A stretch of DNA of 10,799 nucleotides from Rhizobiaceae bacterium (lineage in GTDB: Bacteria > Pseudomonadota > Alphaproteobacteria > Rhizobiales > Rhizobiaceae): positions 1-10,799 of the forward strand of contig JAGWJK010000072.1 in the NCBI GenBank assembly GCA_028865845.1, given 5' to 3'. The notes beneath the pieces were generated by a model, which did not search any database, was not told where the DNA came from, and worked only from the letters and a program-made list of their open reading frames with translations. Below are positions 7,527 through 10,799 of the stretch, piece by piece. The translations under genes were made by a program, and so were the position numbers. Each line of letters opens with the position of its first letter. Position 1 is the stretch's first letter.

Positions 7527-7546
7527 GCAGCCGGACAGCCGGCTGC
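7527..7546 (-). promoter_or_regulatory. Perfect 8-bp hairpin between tctA and the SDR gene
   Basis: GCAGCCGG (7527-7534) and CCGGCTGC (7539-7546) form a perfect GC-rich 8-bp stem with a 4-nt loop, 34-53 nt downstream of the tctA stop on the minus strand and before the SDR ribosome site. After the stem the minus strand reads TTCGAA, not a U-tract. It is more likely a processing or mRNA-stability element than a full terminator, though partial termination cannot be excluded. Confidence 0.45.
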
Positions 7547-7580
7547 AGACCAGATGATATGGAGCATACGTGACGCGGGC

Positions 7581-9152
7581 CTACTCGACCTCAACAATAG
7601 GCCGGCCTGCGGAGGACGCGGCATCGGCATCGCTGAACAAGTTCGCGTGATCGGGATGTCTGCCGTTTCGCAGGCGCCGCAGCCAGAAGAACACTTGCAA
7701 TCCCACGAGCAGCGCGCACAGGCCAAGGATGACAGCGCAGATCGGGCTGAAGAAGATCGTTGGATCGCCATAGGACACCAGCATCGCACGCCTGAAATTC
7801 TCCTCGAACCGAGGGCCGAGCACAAATCCGAGCAGTATAGGCGCCGGGTGAAAGCCGAGAAACAACAGCAGGCAGCCCGCAAGCCCGATAACGAGCGTCT
7901 CACCAACCTGGAAAAGATCGTTATTGGCGCTGTAGACGCCGACGCAGATGAAGAAGAGCGCGCAGGGATAAAGGAATCGAAAGGGGATCGACAGCAGCTT
8001 CACCCAGAGCCCGATCAGCGGCACGTTCAGGATCACCAGAAGGATATTTCCGATCCAGAAGCTTGCGATTAACCCCCAGAAGATATCGGGGTGCTCGGTT
8101 ACCAATTGCGGGCCGGGCGTGATCCCGGCCATGATCAACGCGCCCAGCAACAACGCCATAACGCTGTCGCCGGGAATACCGAGGCTCATCGTCGGAATGA
8201 AGTCCCCTTGGACGGAGGAATGCGTCGATGCCTCCGGGCAGGCGACCCCTTCGATTGCGCCGTGACCGAAGCGTTCAGGGGTCCGCGAGACGCGCTTTTC
8301 CACGGCATAGGAGACGAAGGAGGCAATTGTCGGCCCTGTCCCCGGAATGAGCGAACACAGACTGCCGATCAGCGTGCCGCGGATCATCGGCAAGAAGGCC
8401 TGCTTCAGTTCGGCGCGAGACGGCTTCATGTCGCGCATGCGGACATTGGTATAGCGCGTATTCACGGGCGCCATGCGGTTGATGCTCTTGGCGAACTCGG
8501 CGATGCCGAACAGGCCGAGTGCGATGGCGACGATCTCAAGACCGTTGTCGAGCTGCAATAGGCCGAAATCGAAGCGCGAAATGCCGGTATTGACGTCAGT
8601 GCCAATCATGCCGAGAAGCAGGCCGAGCACGGTCATCGCGATGCCCTTCAGCGGAGACCCCTTGGCCAAGGTCGAGCCGGCGATCAGGCCGAGCAGCATC
8701 AGCGAGCAGATCTCGGCGGGTCCGAAATTGAGCGCGACCCGCACGAGAATGGGCGCCAGGAACACCATTTCGGTAATGCCGAACGAGGCACCGACGAAGG
8801 ACGCGATAATCGTCACGCCAAGCGCGGTCCCGCCCTTTCCCTGCTGCGTCAACGGAAAGCCATCGAGGCAGGTTACGGCGTGCGGCGGATGACACGGCAG
8901 GTTCAGCAGAATGGAGCAGATCGCACCGCCATATTGCGCGCCGTAATAGATGCCGGCGAGCATCAGGATCGCCGCAACCGGGCTCATGCCGAAGGTCAGC
9001 GGCAGCAGGATCGAGATCGCTGCCATCACTCCCATTCCCGGCAAGACCCCGACAATATTGCCGAGCAGGATGCCGCAGAAACACATCAGCAGATTGTAGG
9101 GCTGCAGAGCAACGACGAACCCCTGGCCGAGATCTGTAAGAGCTGTGATCAT
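7581..9152 (-). CDS. Tripartite tricarboxylate transporter large permease subunit (TctA family)
   Basis: Large inner-membrane subunit of a secondary, ion-gradient-driven carboxylate importer, 523 aa from the chosen start and typical in length. The frame continues upstream inside tctB, but ATG at 9152-9150 overlaps the tctB stop as ATGA and the upstream 80 codons are Arg-rich and unlike TctA. No good ribosome site is present, so translation is probably coupled to tctB. About 10-12 hydrophobic segments are visible. The repeated TctA elements are present: GNIVGVLPGMG (31-41), PLTFGMSP, GIYYGAQYGGAICSILLN, DGFP (97-100), then in the second half LIPGTGPTIASFVSYAVEKR, GAIEGVACPEA, IPTMSLGIPGDS and ITPGPQL. 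Oddity: the first-repeat loop reads NLPCHPPHAVTC instead of the common N-x-PG form, and the EA segment is followed by STHSSVQ rather than the common NNA-type run. Both loops are expected near the substrate path. Family call is firm; substrate unknown. Confidence 0.95.
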   Translation of the reverse strand: MITALTDLGQGFVVALQPYNLLMCFCGILLGNIVGVLPGMGVMAAISILLPLTFGMSPVAAILMLAGIYYGAQYGGAICSILLNLPCHPPHAVTCLDGFPLTQQGKGGTALGVTIIASFVGASFGITEMVFLAPILVRVALNFGPAEICSLMLLGLIAGSTLAKGSPLKGIAMTVLGLLLGMIGTDVNTGISRFDFGLLQLDNGLEIVAIALGLFGIAEFAKSINRMAPVNTRYTNVRMRDMKPSRAELKQAFLPMIRGTLIGSLCSLIPGTGPTIASFVSYAVEKRVSRTPERFGHGAIEGVACPEASTHSSVQGDFIPTMSLGIPGDSVMALLLGALIMAGITPGPQLVTEHPDIFWGLIASFWIGNILLVILNVPLIGLWVKLLSIPFRFLYPCALFFICVGVYSANNDLFQVGETLVIGLAGCLLLFLGFHPAPILLGFVLGPRFEENFRRAMLVSYGDPTIFFSPICAVILGLCALLVGLQVFFWLRRLRNGRHPDHANLFSDADAASSAGRPIVEVE

Positions 9153-9601
9153 TGCAGGAAGCCCGGTAGCAGCGGCAGCCGAATTTGCAGCCCGTAATAG
9201 AAGACGACGACGCCGAAGATCGTTACGCCGACGCCCAGGAGAAGCGCGTCCCGAAGGCGATTGCCCCTGTCGCCGAGCGCCGAGATGAACACTACGGCGA
9301 AGGTCGAGACGATCAGGCCGGCTCTCGTGGCGAGCAGCACGAAAGCCACCATGCCGGCGATGATTGCGATCAATCCGCGCCAATCTGGCCATGCCGCCAT
9401 ATCGACTGTAATCCCGGACGCGCCGACGCCATTGACCAGGATCAACAGCCCGAGAAGCGCAAGCACGCCGCCGAGGACAACGGGCATGAATCCCGGCCCC
9501 ATCTGGCTCAAGGTGCCGACATCATAGGCCCAGCCGAAATATGAAAATGCGAAGCCTACCGCCATCATCAGAAAGCCGCCGGCGACGTCGCGACTGATCA
9601 T
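9149..9601 (-). CDS. Tripartite tricarboxylate transporter small permease subunit (TctB family)
   Basis: Small inner-membrane subunit that works with TctA, 150 aa from the chosen start. Four hydrophobic segments are visible: DVAGGFLMMAVGFAFSYFGW near the N-terminus, VVLGGVLALLGLLILVNGV, a pair around GLIAIIAGMVAFVLLATRAGLIVSTFAVVFISAL, and ALLLGVGVTIFGVVVFYYGL near the end. MGPGFMPVVLG is the typical TctB motif (GPGxxP). The start at 9601 is preferred over an in-frame ATG 11 codons upstream, because GGAGGAGGG lies a few bases before it and the extension is merely Arg-rich. The ORF ends QIRLPLLPGFLQ, which fits the family pattern of a short tail with Pro-Gly. Its stop overlaps the tctA start. 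It is the first gene of the operon and faces the divergent RraA-like gene across the control region. Confidence 0.92.
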   Translation of the reverse strand: MISRDVAGGFLMMAVGFAFSYFGWAYDVGTLSQMGPGFMPVVLGGVLALLGLLILVNGVGASGITVDMAAWPDWRGLIAIIAGMVAFVLLATRAGLIVSTFAVVFISALGDRGNRLRDALLLGVGVTIFGVVVFYYGLQIRLPLLPGFLQ

Positions 9602-9673
9602 GACTGCCCTCCTCCGGCTGTTCCGATCCGACATGTTGATGGAAAAGCCTAGAGCAATCGGCGGGGCGGTCTA

Positions 9674-9710
9674 ATACCGATTTAAGACGATAACGATAGC
9701 CTGACGGTAT
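9674..9710. promoter_or_regulatory. Candidate operator: inverted repeat ATACCG / CGGTAT
   Basis: ATACCG (9674-9679) and CGGTAT (9705-9710) are perfect 6-bp inverted half-sites with 25 nt between them, 70-110 bp upstream of the tctB start. They overlap the weak minus-strand promoter candidate. The spacing is long for one dimer but could suit a LysR- or GntR-type tetramer. Short matches like this also occur by chance. Confidence 0.25.
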
Positions 9711-9844
9711 CATTCACCCGGCAATCCATGGGCCAAACCTATCAATTTCGGGATGACTGAATGTTGATCTTGCCACCAGCCGGCCTGGCGGCTTGTTGTC
9801 TTCGGACCCCAATCGATTTGGAAAAGCTAACGACCGGCACGCAA

Positions 9845-9871
9845 TTCTGTATTGGACGATATCGAACAGAA
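9845..9871. promoter_or_regulatory. Candidate operator: inverted repeat TTCTGT / ACAGAA with CGATATCG core
   Basis: TTCTGT (9845-9850) and ACAGAA (9866-9871) are perfect inverted half-sites around a 15-nt centre that contains the 8-bp palindrome CGATATCG (9857-9864), 60-90 bp upstream of the RraA-like start. It is a plausible regulator site for the divergent promoters. No regulator is identified. Confidence 0.3.
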
Positions 9872-9932
9872 CTGGTCTTCCTTGATGAGAGCTCAGCTTT
9901 TTTAAAGACTTTGGCATTCACGGGAGATTCTT

Positions 9933-10709
9933 ATGGCGGCGAACGAGCGACACAAGGGCAATGCGGGGTTCCTGACCGATGACCGCATCGGCAACACACC
10001 CAGAAAGATCGAAGCATCGATCATCGAACGGTTCCGGAAACTCAACGACATCACCGGCACGATCTCGGATTTCCTTGATGAGAAAGGCATTCGTGGCGTC
10101 GTCGGCGCTTCGCTCTTGAGACCCACCATCGGCGATCGCACCATCGTCGGCCGCGCGATCACCGTTCGCAACACGCCGCAGCCGTCCGATCCGCACCTCG
10201 CCGTCAGTGAAAACGACAATCTGATGAGCGAAGTCGAGGGTATCAACCAGTCCGAACCAGGCGACATATTGGTGATCCAGGGCATCTCCGACGTTTCGAA
10301 CATGGGCGGCATCATGGCGACGATTGCGTCGCGCCAGGGCCTTGCCGGCGCCATCGTCGACGGCGGCGTGCGCGATGTCGGCCACTCGCGCAAACTCAAC
10401 TTCCCGATCTGGTCCAAGGATGTGACGCCGATCACCGGCAAGTGGCGATGCGCGACGCAGGAAATCAACGGCGTCGTCAATATCATGGGCGTGTCGGTCA
10501 CGCCCGGCGATCTCGTCGTTGCCGACGAGACCGGCGTCTGCTTCGTGCCGCAGGCTCATATTCTCGAAGTTCTCGAACTCTGTGAATCGGCCGATGCCAA
10601 AGAGGCGGATTGGGTCAAGCGTCTGGATGCCGGCATGAGCATCCCGGATCTCGTCCAGAAGATCTACCAGAACTTCCCGCATCAAAAGAATGAGAAGCGG
10701 AGCGGCTGA
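9933..10709 (+). CDS. RraA-like/HMG-CHA aldolase family protein
   Basis: 258 aa, cytoplasmic, in the RraA-like fold family, which holds both the RNase E inhibitor RraA and divalent-metal class II aldolases/decarboxylases cleaving 4-hydroxy-4-methyl-2-oxoglutarate or 4-carboxy-4-hydroxy-2-oxoadipate. The core is clear: GRAITVRN (73-80), EPGDILVIQG (108-117), GGIMATIASRQGLAGAIVDG (125-144), then GVRDVGHSRKLNFPIWSKDVTP. Asp143, Arg147 and Asp148 fall where family members bind substrate and metal. VTPGDLVVADETGVCFVP (189-206) is the conserved second loop. At 258 aa it is longer than E. coli RraA (about 160 aa), with an N-terminal extension of about 40 residues and a longer C-terminal helix. This favours an enzyme over an RNase regulator. 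The start has GGGAG a few bases upstream. It is divergent from the tct operon, so an enzyme acting on the imported carboxylate is likely (inference). Function remains uncertain. Confidence 0.88.
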   Translation: MAANERHKGNAGFLTDDRIGNTPRKIEASIIERFRKLNDITGTISDFLDEKGIRGVVGASLLRPTIGDRTIVGRAITVRNTPQPSDPHLAVSENDNLMSEVEGINQSEPGDILVIQGISDVSNMGGIMATIASRQGLAGAIVDGGVRDVGHSRKLNFPIWSKDVTPITGKWRCATQEINGVVNIMGVSVTPGDLVVADETGVCFVPQAHILEVLELCESADAKEADWVKRLDAGMSIPDLVQKIYQNFPHQKNEKRSG

Positions 10710-10768
10710 GCGCTTCGGACGAGCCGCAATTTCCCGAAAACTGACAAGGTGTAAGGACGGCCAAGCAA

Positions 10769-10799
10769 ATGACTTCCCTCAGTGGGCACGATACCATAG
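10769..10799 (+). CDS. Start of a further plus-strand gene, cut by the window edge
   Basis: ATG at 10769 opens MTSLSGHDTI before the sequence ends. AAGGA lies 11 nt upstream and the RraA-like stop is 59 nt upstream, so it is probably the next gene of that transcript. Ten codons are too few to name a family. Confidence 0.4.
   Translation, partial: MTSLSGHDTI

Larger units (their letters stand above)
9602..9932. promoter_or_regulatory. Divergent control region between tctB and the RraA-like gene
   Basis: A 331-bp stretch with no supported gene, lying between oppositely oriented starts. It must hold promoters for both the tct operon and the RraA-like gene. It contains two short inverted repeats (listed separately) and a tandem ACGATA-ACGATA at about 9686-9698. 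I could not place a convincing -35/-10 pair for either direction. The best minus-strand candidate, TTGCCG then 17 nt then GGCTAT (about 9725-9697), is weak. No regulator gene is encoded in the gap. Confidence 0.6.

Noticed and set aside
9153..9392. Upstream extension of tctA by 80 codons
   Set aside because: The extension overlaps tctB in another frame, is Arg-rich and not membrane-like; the ATGA overlap start at 9152 fits the family length.
9933..10685. Minus-strand open frames opposite the RraA-like gene (199 and 255 codons)
   Set aside because: The plus-strand frame carries the RraA-like motifs and a ribosome site; the opposite frames are shadows.

Overview
The window looks like an alphaproteobacterial, probably Rhizobiales, accessory region. 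This is inferred from GC-rich coding sequence with an AT-rich upstream region, codon use, and the pairing of a LapB/LssB-type exporter with a tripartite tricarboxylate transporter (TTT). No rRNA, tRNA, CRISPR array, insertion sequence or phage gene is visible. Genus and replicon cannot be read from this sequence.

Left block (1-4515, all minus strand): a type I secretion operon in the order TolC-like outer-membrane channel (4515-3079), ABC permease/ATPase with a degenerate C39-like N-terminal domain (3049-899), and HlyD-family adaptor (896 to beyond the left edge). The gaps are 29 and 2 nt. A good sigma70-type promoter (TTGCAA, 17 nt, TAATAC) lies upstream of the tolC-like gene. The architecture resembles LapE-LapB-LapC adhesin exporters. 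No secreted substrate is visible inside the window.

Middle (4516-5231): about 700 bases without a convincing gene. The first half is AT-rich and holds the secretion-operon promoter. Coding-like fragments in changing plus-strand frames (about 4613-5193) may be a decayed gene that I could not identify.

Right block (5232-9601, minus strand): an apparent uptake and catabolism operon. It runs tctB (small membrane subunit), tctA (large permease, ATGA overlap with tctB), an SDR oxidoreductase, tctC (periplasmic Bug-type binding protein) and a small NTF2-like/DUF4440 protein. The SDR is inserted between the permease and binding-protein genes, and each of its boundaries carries an RNA-hairpin-forming inverted repeat. 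Diverging from this operon across a 331-bp control region is an RraA/HMG-aldolase-like gene (9933-10709). It is followed by the first codons of another plus-strand gene at the right edge.

Working model (inference): a carboxylic acid is captured by TctC, imported by TctA/TctB, then processed by the SDR, perhaps the NTF2-like protein, and the RraA-like aldolase. The substrate is unknown. No clearly undescribed system is visible; the hairpin-bracketed SDR, the unusual TctA loops and the decayed-looking spacer most deserve a second look.
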